Shown piece after piece: positions 24,118 to 31,963 of a stretch of DNA of 51,872 bases. The stretch covers positions 1 through 51,872 of the forward strand of contig PKYQ01000033.1 in assembly GCA_003133685.1 (NCBI GenBank). Direction: 5' to 3'. The notes under the pieces were generated by a model. The model searched no databases. It saw only the letters and a list, made by a program, of their open reading frames with translations, and was not told the DNA's origin. The stretch is from Acidimicrobiaceae bacterium (GTDB taxonomy: Bacteria > Actinomycetota > Acidimicrobiia > Acidimicrobiales > RAAP-2). Position 1 is the stretch's first letter, and the number at the start of each line of letters is the position of its first letter. The translations under genes were made by a program, and so were the position numbers.

Positions 24118-25434
24118 GTGAGCGCAGTTTTGACTATCCGTGGGATCATCGGCGCGTCGCTCATTGCCGGCGTCACCTTTTTGCCCGTGGCGACTTCAGC
24201 GGCGTCGGTCGGACACACCGCGTCACCGATCGTCAATGTATGGACCGAACCTGCCAGCGGGTACGGCTTCCTCGACGCGGCCATTGACTCCGCCGAACAC
24301 AGCATCGACGTCTCGATGTACGAACTCTCTGACACGACCATTGAACATGAGTTGATAGCGCGGGCCAACGCCGGTGTCGACGTCCGGGTGGTGCTGAATT
24401 CCGCGTACGACGGTACGACGCACAACGCAGACTCCTACGCGGCGTTGCACGCCAGCAAGGTCCACGTCGAGTGGGCGCGCGGGAATCAGATTTTCCACGC
24501 GAAATACGTGGTCATCGATTCTCGAGTGGCGTACGTTGGAACGGGCAATCTGGAGTCGAATGATTACTCCTCAACCAGGGACTTCTGGGTCGAGGACTCG
24601 CGGGTCGCCGATGTCGACGCCATGACGAATACTTTTATCTCTGACGACGCCCACGTCGGCACGACCTTCCAGACGGGTGGCCTGGTGTGGAGCCCGGGAT
24701 CGACGTCGGCGTTGGTTGGGCTCATTGATGTCGCGAAGCGTTCACTGCTCGTCGAAAACGAGGAGATGGATTCCACCAGTATTGAATCGGCGTTGAAATC
24801 GGCTGCGCGTCGAGGCGTTTCGGTGAAGGTCATAATGACTGCGTCGTCGTCGTGGACTGCGGCATTGGAGAGTTTGGCTGCTTCGCGCGTCCACGTGCGA
24901 GTACTCAGTTCGTCGCAGGTCTATATCCACGCCAAGGTGATCTGCGACGACTGTAGTGGAGGGGCGGGCACTGTGTTCATTGGTAGCGAGAACTTCTCCA
25001 CCTCATCGCTCTCGTATAACCGCGAACTGGGGGTGATCACGACGACACCGAAAGTCGTGCGCGCTGTCGATTCGGCCGTCCACGCTGACTACGCCATAGG
25101 AACGACCGTCACGGCGCCACACGCGACGTCACCTTCGAAGGGCACGAGTGGGGGATCGACCGTCACCGTCACGTCACTTGAAATCTTGATCAATCCCGGT
25201 GCGGAGGATTCACTGGGCGTTCACTCGCCGAAGCCTGACGACTCGTGCAACTTGGCCGTCACGTTGCCCAGTGGTTACAAGAGTCAATCCCAGGGCTTGG
25301 GGGTCGCGCGAGCGAACGTGGACGGCAACGTCACGTGGAAATGGGAGATCGGTCCGAGCACCGATCCCGGAACAGCGCGGGCCACGATTACGTGCACTGC
25401 TGGAAGCGTGCAGCGGACCTTTCAGATTCGCTAG
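24118..25434 (+). CDS. Secreted phospholipase D-like protein
   Basis: A 438-residue exported protein with a Sec signal peptide (hydrophobic segment about 5-28, cleavage near TSAASVG). Two HKD motifs of the PLD superfamily are complete: IFHAKYVVIDSRVAYVGTGN (first, near residue 125) and YIHAKVICDD with IGSENFS (second, near residue 275). The C-terminal ~100 residues after a Ser/Thr/Gly-rich linker form a separate beta-rich domain with two Cys, perhaps for surface attachment. GTG 24118 with GAAGAGGG upstream is preferred to the earlier frame start. The substrate may be phospholipid or nucleic acid (Nuc-type PLD). Confidence 0.87.
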   Translation: MSAVLTIRGIIGASLIAGVTFLPVATSAASVGHTASPIVNVWTEPASGYGFLDAAIDSAEHSIDVSMYELSDTTIEHELIARANAGVDVRVVLNSAYDGTTHNADSYAALHASKVHVEWARGNQIFHAKYVVIDSRVAYVGTGNLESNDYSSTRDFWVEDSRVADVDAMTNTFISDDAHVGTTFQTGGLVWSPGSTSALVGLIDVAKRSLLVENEEMDSTSIESALKSAARRGVSVKVIMTASSSWTAALESLAASRVHVRVLSSSQVYIHAKVICDDCSGGAGTVFIGSENFSTSSLSYNRELGVITTTPKVVRAVDSAVHADYAIGTTVTAPHATSPSKGTSGGSTVTVTSLEILINPGAEDSLGVHSPKPDDSCNLAVTLPSGYKSQSQGLGVARANVDGNVTWKWEIGPSTDPGTARATITCTAGSVQRTFQIR

Positions 25435-25577
25435 CTCCGAATTGAGGTGGCCCGTTTCGAACTTCCGGTGAGGACACCGACGAGCAAGGTCGCGTAATCA
25501 CCATGGCAAGACATTCACCGCGCAATCGGGACCGCGAGGCCTCTCCTAGGCGACGTCATGACTGATGAGCTTCTCGT

Positions 25578-27068
25578 TTACAGCGCCGCGTGTACTGGAT
25601 TCGCGTCGGAACCCAACTCCTTCGGCGCCCGAATCACCATCACCGAGATGAGCAGTCCGGCGAAGGCGATGAATGCTCCAACTTGGAACGCCGTCGTGTA
25701 GCCATGGGTCGTCGCGATGTTCTTCGCTTGGCGCGAGAGCGTTCCCTGTGAACCACTCGCGAAGCTGATGATCTTCGACTTGTATGCGTCAATGGAAATC
25801 GTCGAGAGAATTGCGAGGCCGAGGGCGCCGCCCACCTGTTGGGTCGTGTTGAGCAGAGCCGAGGCCAAGCCGGCTTCGTTCGGCTCAATTCCCGATACCG
25901 CGGTCAACGTCAGTGGGACGAAGGACAGACCCATACCGATCGACACAATGAGCAGAGGCAACACGATCGTGCCGTAGCCACTATGGATCGTCAAACGCGT
26001 GAGCAGCTCGAGCCCGATGACCGCCGCCGCCGGACCGACGAGGAGGGGAATTCGAATGCCGATCCGACTGATCATTCGTGACGCGAGCACTGCGGCCGCG
26101 ATGATGCCGATGGTCATGGGCAAGAAACCAACGCCGGTCCGGATGGCGCTCCAACCCAAGACGTTCTGCAGGAACTGCGTGAGGAAGAAGAACATCGAGA
26201 ACATGGCGGTACCGATGCAGAGCATCATGGCGTAGACACCGGAGCGATTGCGATTGGCGAAGATGTGCAGGGGCATCAACGCTTCAGCCGTTCGAGTCTC
26301 GATCAACACGAACGCCAGGAGAAGGATCGCCGCGATGAAGAGCGAGAGGAGCGTGCTCGTGGCGGTCCAACTGTGGCCCGCCACGTTGGAGAGTCCGTAG
26401 ACGAGAGCGAGCATGCCACCGGTCGCGCTCACGGCCCCCGGAACGTCCAACTTGCCGGACGTCGTCGACGACTCATTCAGTGCGCGAGGCGTGAGAAAGA
26501 GAATGAATGCGGCGATCGGCACATTGACGAAGAAGATCCAACGCCACGACACCAGGTCGACCAACATTCCTCCCAGGAGGAGCCCGACGGCACCGCCGGC
26601 GCCCGCCATCGCGGCGTAGACGCCCATGGCCCGATTGCGCTGTGGCCCTTCAGGAAAGTTGGTCGCGATCAGTGAGAGCGCGGTCGGTGCGGCGATTGCT
26701 CCACCGACGCCCTGGCACGCTCGGGTGAGAATGAGCCAGATATCGGTGGTCGCGAAACCTCCGAGGAGCGAGGAGACCGCGAAGATCGCAATGCCGATCA
26801 TGAACATTCGACGTTTGCCGAAAAGGTCTCCGGTGCGACCACCGAAGAGCAGCAGTCCTCCGAATGTCAGCGAGTACGCGGTGATGAGCCACTCGAGATT
26901 GTTGACGGAGAAATTCAGATCATGGTGAATCGTTGGCAGAGCGACGTTGACGATGGTGGCGTCGAGGACGATCATGAGCTGGGCACCAGCGATGACCGCC
27001 AGCGCGAGGCCGAGGTGTTTGCCCTCGGTGTTGCTGCCGGTGAGTTCCGGAGCTTCGGTCGTTGACAT
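25578..27068 (-). CDS. DHA2-family drug exporter (MFS, 14 TM)
   Basis: A 496-residue proton-driven efflux pump of the EmrB/QacA group. It has the N-terminal LDATIVNVALPTI motif (motif D1), the cytoplasmic loop GGRTGDLFGKRRMF (motif A), GAGGAVGLLLGG (motif C), and about 14 hydrophobic segments. AAGGA precedes the ATG. It lies 14 bases downstream of a TetR regulator gene in one operon, which points to inducible multidrug or antibiotic export. The substrate is unknown. Confidence 0.93.
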   Translation of the reverse strand: MSTTEAPELTGSNTEGKHLGLALAVIAGAQLMIVLDATIVNVALPTIHHDLNFSVNNLEWLITAYSLTFGGLLLFGGRTGDLFGKRRMFMIGIAIFAVSSLLGGFATTDIWLILTRACQGVGGAIAAPTALSLIATNFPEGPQRNRAMGVYAAMAGAGGAVGLLLGGMLVDLVSWRWIFFVNVPIAAFILFLTPRALNESSTTSGKLDVPGAVSATGGMLALVYGLSNVAGHSWTATSTLLSLFIAAILLLAFVLIETRTAEALMPLHIFANRNRSGVYAMMLCIGTAMFSMFFFLTQFLQNVLGWSAIRTGVGFLPMTIGIIAAAVLASRMISRIGIRIPLLVGPAAAVIGLELLTRLTIHSGYGTIVLPLLIVSIGMGLSFVPLTLTAVSGIEPNEAGLASALLNTTQQVGGALGLAILSTISIDAYKSKIISFASGSQGTLSRQAKNIATTHGYTTAFQVGAFIAFAGLLISVMVIRAPKELGSDANPVHAAL

Positions 27069-27082
27069 GAGGATCCTTGGGG

Positions 27083-27730
27083 TTAGGAGTTGACGGGACT
27101 GGTTGAAGCGGTGGCGAGGGGGAGGATGACGTCATTCATGACGCGTGTTGAGAAGTCGGTGTCCGGAAGTTCGCCGGTAATGAGCACTTGTTGAATCATC
27201 AGTGCGGGAAAGAGCGCGACCAGAAGGTCGAGGTTACGCTCGGTCGAAACTTCGCCCCTCTCGACCGCCCGTTCGAAAATTGCACGGATGACCTTGGTTC
27301 GCGGTTCGATCATCCGTTCGCGAACAACGTCGCGCAGTTCGGCGTCGTGCGCGAGCGCCGTGATGAGGCCCAGCATGATCTGGGCGTTGAATCGATTTTC
27401 CTGGCTGCACGAAGCATGACTCAATGAAGCCAAATCGCCCTCGAGCGAACCGGTGTCCGGCTCGAGCATCGAGCCCTTCGAACAGTTAAGGGCGTCGACG
27501 ACGAGAGCAGCCTTGCCCTGCCAGCGTCGATAAATCGTGGCCTTGCTGGCGTGGGCGCGGGCCGCGACGGCGTCCATGGTCAATCGGTCGTAACCGATCT
27601 CGGAGAGTAAGTTGAGCGCGGCCTCGCGAATCGCGACGTCACGACTGGTATCGAGTGGATGGCCGCGATGACGAATGCCGTGACCTCCCTGGAGCTTCAA
27701 TCGACGATTGACGATTTCTGTTTGATCCAT
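27083..27730 (-). CDS. TetR-family repressor of the adjacent exporter
   Basis: 215 residues. The N-terminal helix-turn-helix is at about 32-80 (ALNLLSEIGYDRLTMDAVAA, then ASKATIYRRWQGKAALV). The C-terminal ligand and dimer domain is helical. AAGGAAAA precedes the ATG. It is first in a two-gene operon with the DHA2 exporter, so autorepression and release by pump substrates is the likely control. The inverted repeat 31-46 bases upstream of the start is the likely operator. Confidence 0.92.
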   Translation of the reverse strand: MDQTEIVNRRLKLQGGHGIRHRGHPLDTSRDVAIREAALNLLSEIGYDRLTMDAVAARAHASKATIYRRWQGKAALVVDALNCSKGSMLEPDTGSLEGDLASLSHASCSQENRFNAQIMLGLITALAHDAELRDVVRERMIEPRTKVIRAIFERAVERGEVSTERNLDLLVALFPALMIQQVLITGELPDTDFSTRVMNDVILPLATASTSPVNS

Positions 27731-27760
27731 GGGCCGTTTTCCTTGGTCGTAAATAAGTAC

Positions 27761-27776
27761 TGTACTGTATCGTACA
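27761..27776 (-). promoter_or_regulatory. Candidate TetR operator
   Basis: TGTAC (27761-27765) and GTACA (27772-27776) form an inverted repeat with a 6-base spacer, inside wider arms TAAGT/ACTTA. The AT-rich region lies just upstream of the regulator's start, where the promoter is expected. Confidence 0.5.
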
Positions 27777-27850
27777 CTTAATCATCATTTTTCAATCACC
27801 AATGATTTAAAGGAAATGCTTGGACCTCCTCAGGGTTCCGGCAGTGGTGA

Positions 27851-28045
27851 TTTGGTGATTCACCGCGGCCGGCGTCGTTCACTGATTGCATCAACAAGAT
27901 CACGGCGTCGTTTCACGAAGTCCGGACGTATCAGCCGGCGAATCGATTCTGGACCTTCCAGTGGTACGAGGTGACGATCTACGTCGTGATCGCCATTCTT
28001 CTGGGTGCCCTCAGTTACTGGTGGTTGCGGCGCCGAATCGCCTAG
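27851..28045 (+). pseudogene. C-terminal fragment of a membrane protein
   Basis: A plus-strand frame without a proper start (TGA at 27848) reads ITASFHEVRTYQPANRFWTF, then a clean TM helix (about 20 residues) ending SYWWLRRRIA and TAG. The FWTFQWYE-TM-WWLRRR ending is typical of the last helix of a larger transporter-like protein. Upstream sequence lacks the rest of the gene. Its stop overlaps the stop of the convergent gene at 28042. It is a remnant of a deletion. Confidence 0.55.
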
Positions 28046-28443
28046 AGCGCTCGCATCTTGTTGTTACGAGCGTCGTGGGTGACTTCCGCGTGGCCAAGCG
28101 CTTCGAGTAGGGGAGGAAGATACATCGCGAATCGACCGCGGTAGCCCTTGCGAAGCCCGTACCAACCGCCCACAGGATTCGTCGTCGATCGTCCCCAGGC
28201 CTCGACCGTGCCGTCGGCGGCCGGTTTGTTCTCGTCGGCCGCGCCGAAAGCGACCCAATCGCCTTGGGCCACCAGCCACGCGTGCAGGTCGTCGACCGCC
28301 GACAAGTGATATTTCAGTGTCGTTGAACCAACGACGCACACCAGCGCCGGCGGATCACCCTCGGGGTCGCGGTACATCGAGTACTTCGATGACCCGGGCG
28401 GTGTCGTCAACTCCCACGGGTCGCTCTTCGTGCCGTTGGTCAC
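28042..28443 (-). CDS. Conserved hypothetical protein (DUF6855-like)
   Basis: 133 residues of a small soluble protein that I recognise as a conserved actinobacterial family: the blocks DPWELTTPPGSSKYSMYRD, PALVCVVGSTTLKYHL and NPVGGWYGLRKGYRGRF are strongly conserved in type. No catalytic motif is known to me. It is the last gene of the minus-strand operon ArsR, AHSA1, DinB-like, DUF6855, 36 bases after the previous stop. The co-occurrence with AHSA1/ArsR genes fits a house-keeping module of unknown purpose. Confidence 0.7.
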   Translation of the reverse strand: MTNGTKSDPWELTTPPGSSKYSMYRDPEGDPPALVCVVGSTTLKYHLSAVDDLHAWLVAQGDWVAFGAADENKPAADGTVEAWGRSTTNPVGGWYGLRKGYRGRFAMYLPPLLEALGHAEVTHDARNNKMRAL

Positions 28444-28479
28444 GTCATCCCCTTCTTTCTTCGGCTCGAATCCAGCTGG

Positions 28480-29112
28480 TTACTTCTGGAGTCGACTCCG
28501 CAGTGTGTCGACGCCGTCGCCACGCAACGAAGCCGGGAGCGGTCTCGTGGTCATCGCCATCAGGAGCGCGACCATCGGTCCCGCGACCTCCGGACCACTG
28601 CCGTAGGACCAGTCGGCGTCAGTCGCGCGCAGTCGAAGTCCGGCAATCGTCTTTTTCGCCGCGACCGGAAAGTTCGAGCTCTTGAACATGTTCAGACAGG
28701 CCAGCTTGGCCTCGCTCGACGTGTCATCGGCGATGCCCAGGGGCTGGCGAATGTCAGTGCCGTGGACCACGACTTCGCCGAGCATCGCCATCGCCGCGGC
28801 CGGTGGTTTGTTCGTGGTCGTGGTGCGCGCCCTGATTCGCGCGATGATTTCACTTGGTGGCAATTGGGCGCCCTCACGAGCAGCGCGGTCCATCATGACG
28901 TTGAAACGGAACCCACTGGCGAGCAGACCCATCATGAACGAGCCCGTCGTCTGTTCGCTCGCAATCATCATGTGCGCGGCGACGTGGCGAACGTTCCAAC
29001 CCTCGCACAGGGTGTCGGCCGTCCACTGTTCGGGCGAGAGCGATTCGAGCATGTCGGCCGAACGCTCACGCTCGTCGTGGATCATCTTCCAGGTCCTGAC
29101 GTCATCGCTCAT
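28480..29112 (-). CDS. Mycothiol-dependent maleylpyruvate isomerase / DinB-like protein
   Basis: A 210-residue four-helix-bundle protein of the MDMPI/DinB_2 group. The N-terminal pattern with WTADTLCEGWNVRHVAAHMM carries the first conserved metal-binding His, and VVHGTDIRQPLG carries a further His. Known members are thiol-dependent (mycothiol or bacillithiol) transferases or isomerases. The start at 29112 is supported by GAGGAGAG just upstream. It is encoded 40 bases after the AHSA1 gene. Mycothiol is likely made by this organism, given mshC at 41931. Confidence 0.8.
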   Translation of the reverse strand: MSDDVRTWKMIHDERERSADMLESLSPEQWTADTLCEGWNVRHVAAHMMIASEQTTGSFMMGLLASGFRFNVMMDRAAREGAQLPPSEIIARIRARTTTTNKPPAAAMAMLGEVVVHGTDIRQPLGIADDTSSEAKLACLNMFKSSNFPVAAKKTIAGLRLRATDADWSYGSGPEVAGPMVALLMAMTTRPLPASLRGDGVDTLRSRLQK

Positions 29113-29152
29113 TTTCTCTCCTCTAACTGCGCCATATTCCAACAGAAATTCA

Positions 29153-29587
29153 TCATCCGGGTGGCAATTCGCCTGATTCGACGAGTTCGCCGCCCACCGC
29201 CACCGTGGCGAGACGATCCAGGAAGAACTGCCAGCCGTTCTCGTGATCACTGATGGCGTCATCGGGCAGGCCACTGTGCACTAATCGAACGAGCGTGTCG
29301 TCACCTTCGGGAATGAGCGTGATCGCGACCTTGGTCGAGCCGGCCGGAATCGGGTGACCCGGTTCGTTCCAGCCAAAGGTGAAGACCACCTTCTCGTTCT
29401 CCACCACTTCCGTGAACTCTCCCAATGCCTGATGATCGCCGACGACATTGACCTTGTAGATGCCGCCGGGACGGGGGTCGAATTCCACGTCGGTGCCGAG
29501 CCACGACTGCATTCCGGGCTCGATCAACAAAGCGAAGATCGTTGACGGTTCGGCCTTGATCAAGACCTCGCGCGTAAGTTCAGCCAT
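29153..29587 (-). CDS. SRPBCC/AHSA1-family protein
   Basis: 144 residues with the START-like hydrophobic-cavity fold: EVLIKAEPSTIFALL at the N-terminus, DPRPGGIYKVN, a Trp-rich strand pair, and the long C-terminal helix with NGWQFFLDRLATV. Members bind hydrophobic ligands or act as AHA1-type activators. It overlaps the upstream ArsR gene by 8 bases; ArsR-AHSA1 pairs are a widespread gene arrangement. Function unknown beyond that. Confidence 0.88.
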   Translation of the reverse strand: MAELTREVLIKAEPSTIFALLIEPGMQSWLGTDVEFDPRPGGIYKVNVVGDHQALGEFTEVVENEKVVFTFGWNEPGHPIPAGSTKVAITLIPEGDDTLVRLVHSGLPDDAISDHENGWQFFLDRLATVAVGGELVESGELPPG

Positions 29588-29903
29588 TGTTGTTGTCCTT
29601 CTTTCGTTGGGCCGCTTCCGCGGCGGTTCTCAGGCGATCGAGGCCCCCGGACCAGTACTGGTCGAGGAACGTGCGAAGTCGTGTCATTTCGTCGACGTTC
29701 GCGACGTACAAGCGACGATGCCCATCTCGGCGTTCACGGACCAGATTCGCCCGTCGCAAGACGCCGAGATGTTGGGAGATTGCCGAACGAGTGACGCCAT
29801 GAAAGTACGACGCGATGACTGAAGCGGGCATTTCGCTCGACCAGACGAGACGCAAGATCTCGCGACGCTTCGGATCGGCGATTGCTTTTAGTGCGGTGTC
29901 CAC
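29580..29903 (-). CDS. ArsR-family transcriptional repressor
   Basis: A 107-residue winged-helix regulator: ALKAIADPKRREILRLVW, then the recognition helix in TRSAISQHLGVLRRANLVRE and the wing RRDGHRRLY. The metal-binding ELCVCDL motif is absent, so it is of the non-metal kind that accompanies AHSA1 genes. It is first in a four-gene operon. A perfect palindrome lies 10 bases before its start codon and is the likely autoregulatory operator. Confidence 0.9.
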   Translation of the reverse strand: MDTALKAIADPKRREILRLVWSSEMPASVIASYFHGVTRSAISQHLGVLRRANLVRERRDGHRRLYVANVDEMTRLRTFLDQYWSGGLDRLRTAAEAAQRKKDNNNG

Positions 29904-29912
29904 CGAATTAGT

Positions 29913-29928
29913 GTAAGCGTTGGCTTAC
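29913..29928 (-). promoter_or_regulatory. Palindromic operator of the ArsR operon
   Basis: GTAAGC (29913-29918), spacer GTTG, GCTTAC (29923-29928) is a perfect palindrome located 10 bases before the ArsR start, in the expected promoter region. A partial further half-site (ACGTAAG) follows at 29927-29933. Confidence 0.6.
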
Positions 29929-29947
29929 GTAAGAAGCAACTTTGGGG

Positions 29948-31849
29948 CTATCCATCTAAGCGGAGTTGACGACCTCGCGGTCGGTCAGTCTCCGTTGTGG
30001 ACGCTTCGTACCGAAGCCTTTCGGCGTGTGCCTTCCTGACGCCCACGTCGCTGAGGAACGGGTCCTCTGCGCGTCCGAGACTGTCGGGGTCGACGTCACT
30101 GGCGATTGCTCTACCAGCCCGATTCGAAGCCTTTCGTCGCGACCAACACGAAGTCCCACGCGAATGGGGCTGGCTGGTTCTCCTCGATTGAGGATCCCCG
30201 GACACCGCGACGAGGGGCGCCTCGGCCCCCGACCAAGCCGCGAGGGCTCGGTCCGTGTCCAGGATTGCTGCGATGGGTGACGATGTAACGGTGACGAAGG
30301 CTGTCAGGTAGGCCGAGTGAAGATCACGGTCGACGGGTGCAGTTTTGAATCCAGAACCGCAAGCCTCACATCGGTGCCAACGTTCGGCGAGGGACTTCTT
30401 CTTCACCGTCCCACAGTGGCAGGTCTGGGTGAGACCCAACCGGCAAGGGACCTTGGTGAAGGACCCTCCGGCGAGGCGCGTCTCGCGTTCGAGAGCTGAG
30501 ATCATCTCACTGGGGGCGAAGTAGGAGATGGACCCGCCCCAGGTGCGCTGCCAGGCCTTGACGGTGATGTCTTCGGTGATGATGTTCGTTCCGCAGCGCT
30601 GGAGAACGGCAATGGCCGCGCGATTGGTGGTGATGACGCGCGATTCGCGATCTCGACGACGCTCGTCGCGTAGGACTTGTCGTCGGTCGCGATAAGCCTT
30701 GGAGGTGGCAAGACGAGTTCCTGGGAGTCGCGATCCCCGGCCCGCGCGCCCGCGGCGGTCGGGTCCGTAGGCGAATGGATTGGTGGCTCGGCGCGAGCGC
30801 TCGAGCGCGCGTTGGGTGCGTCGGCGCTGGCGAGCGACGAAACGGCGTTGTTCAAGTTCTTGCGCGGACGCTCGCACCAGCAACGCGTCAGTGAGTTCAC
30901 CATCGGGGCCGATACCCACTGCCGCCAGGGTCGAGACTCCCAGGTCGACGCCCACGACGCCGTCCGGGGCGCATCCGTAGCGCGAAGGGTCGCGGTAAGA
31001 CTCCTTCGCGCAAAGCAGATGGGCTTCATAGACGAAGTGCTTACGGACTTCACGGCGCACAATCTTCACCTGTCGCCAGGACGTGGGGTCGTTGAGGTAC
31101 CAGCCCTCGCGCGAGGCCTGATCACCTCCCTGGGTCACGACCGGGATCACCAAGTGGCGTGCACGATCGCGCGATGGGTGTAGGTGCAGCGCAAAAACAC
31201 CATCCTCGCTCGTCCGTAAGGAGAGGCCAGTCCACCCGGCGCTTCGGGCCTTCGGTGGCTCTTTCCCTTGGGCTGCGAACTTCTCCACTTCCTCTTCTGT
31301 CGCCGCTGCGCGACCCTCATCGCGGAAGTAACCGTGGAGCACACGGTTCTCCCACGGGCGCGGGACCGTCGGTCGACCGGCGCCCCGAAATAGGTGGGCG
31401 GCGAAGGACTCCCATACCTGCGTAGCGTGCACCAAGGCGCTCGAAGAGGGAACGTGCTCACCGATCCAGTGCGAGTCGCGGCGCAGTTCCAAGATCCTCT
31501 TCGTGAAGTCGTACTCGCTCAGACAGAACTCTTTGCGCAGAGCGTTGAGTGCCGCGTTGCGGGTGCGGCGAGCAGCTGCGTCGTTCACCTCGCCACTCGC
31601 CGAGAGTCCGGTTGACAGAGCGCAAGCGTCACGCCAGCGCGTGGTATGACGCATTGAGTCGAGGTTGGTGAGGGCCCACCGGGTCAGGGCCCTCTCCAGG
31701 TGACCGGCGGCCACGAACGCCACGTCGAGGCGACGACGGGTGTTTTCGTCCGGCATCAGACGACAACGCAGCACGCTGAAGCAGACGGGTTCGTTCGTGG
31801 CCACGTCTGCGATCGTACGGAACGGGTGTGACACGACACGACTCGGCAC
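29948..31849 (-). CDS. Large TnpB-like RNA-guided nuclease homologue (IS605 OrfB group)
   Basis: 633 residues, against about 370-450 for ordinary TnpB. The split RuvC nuclease is intact: Asp302 in GVVGVDLGVSTLAAVG, Glu426 in NIITEDITVKAW, and Asp509 in VDRDLHSAYL (usually DRDxNAA). The zinc ribbon is C477-x-C479...C494-x2-C497. The N-terminus VLRCRLMPDENTRRRLD is the TnpB-type first strand. Residues ~60-290 are longer than usual and ~110 residues follow RuvC-III. No tnpA gene or CRISPR array is nearby. An omegaRNA would be expected at the 3' end of the gene (near 29.9-30.1 kb, minus strand). GTG 31849 is taken as start. A Cas12-type relative is the alternative. Confidence 0.85.
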   Translation of the reverse strand: MPSRVVSHPFRTIADVATNEPVCFSVLRCRLMPDENTRRRLDVAFVAAGHLERALTRWALTNLDSMRHTTRWRDACALSTGLSASGEVNDAAARRTRNAALNALRKEFCLSEYDFTKRILELRRDSHWIGEHVPSSSALVHATQVWESFAAHLFRGAGRPTVPRPWENRVLHGYFRDEGRAAATEEEVEKFAAQGKEPPKARSAGWTGLSLRTSEDGVFALHLHPSRDRARHLVIPVVTQGGDQASREGWYLNDPTSWRQVKIVRREVRKHFVYEAHLLCAKESYRDPSRYGCAPDGVVGVDLGVSTLAAVGIGPDGELTDALLVRASAQELEQRRFVARQRRRTQRALERSRRATNPFAYGPDRRGRAGRGSRLPGTRLATSKAYRDRRQVLRDERRRDRESRVITTNRAAIAVLQRCGTNIITEDITVKAWQRTWGGSISYFAPSEMISALERETRLAGGSFTKVPCRLGLTQTCHCGTVKKKSLAERWHRCEACGSGFKTAPVDRDLHSAYLTAFVTVTSSPIAAILDTDRALAAWSGAEAPLVAVSGDPQSRRTSQPHSRGTSCWSRRKASNRAGRAIASDVDPDSLGRAEDPFLSDVGVRKAHAERLRYEASTTETDRPRGRQLRLDG

Positions 31850-31963
31850 GTACGATTTTGATTAAAGTCCGTTTACGAGAAGCAGGGTTTCGGCGCCCGG
31901 CGATTCGAAGGTCTCGAAATACAATTCGTCGGGTCCGTCATCGGCGAACTGCGTAGTCAACCT

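Noticed and set aside
29948-31849. Possible type V CRISPR locus around the RuvC nuclease.
   Set aside because: I looked for regularly spaced direct repeats on both sides and for cas1/cas2-like genes and saw none, so I describe it as TnpB-like.
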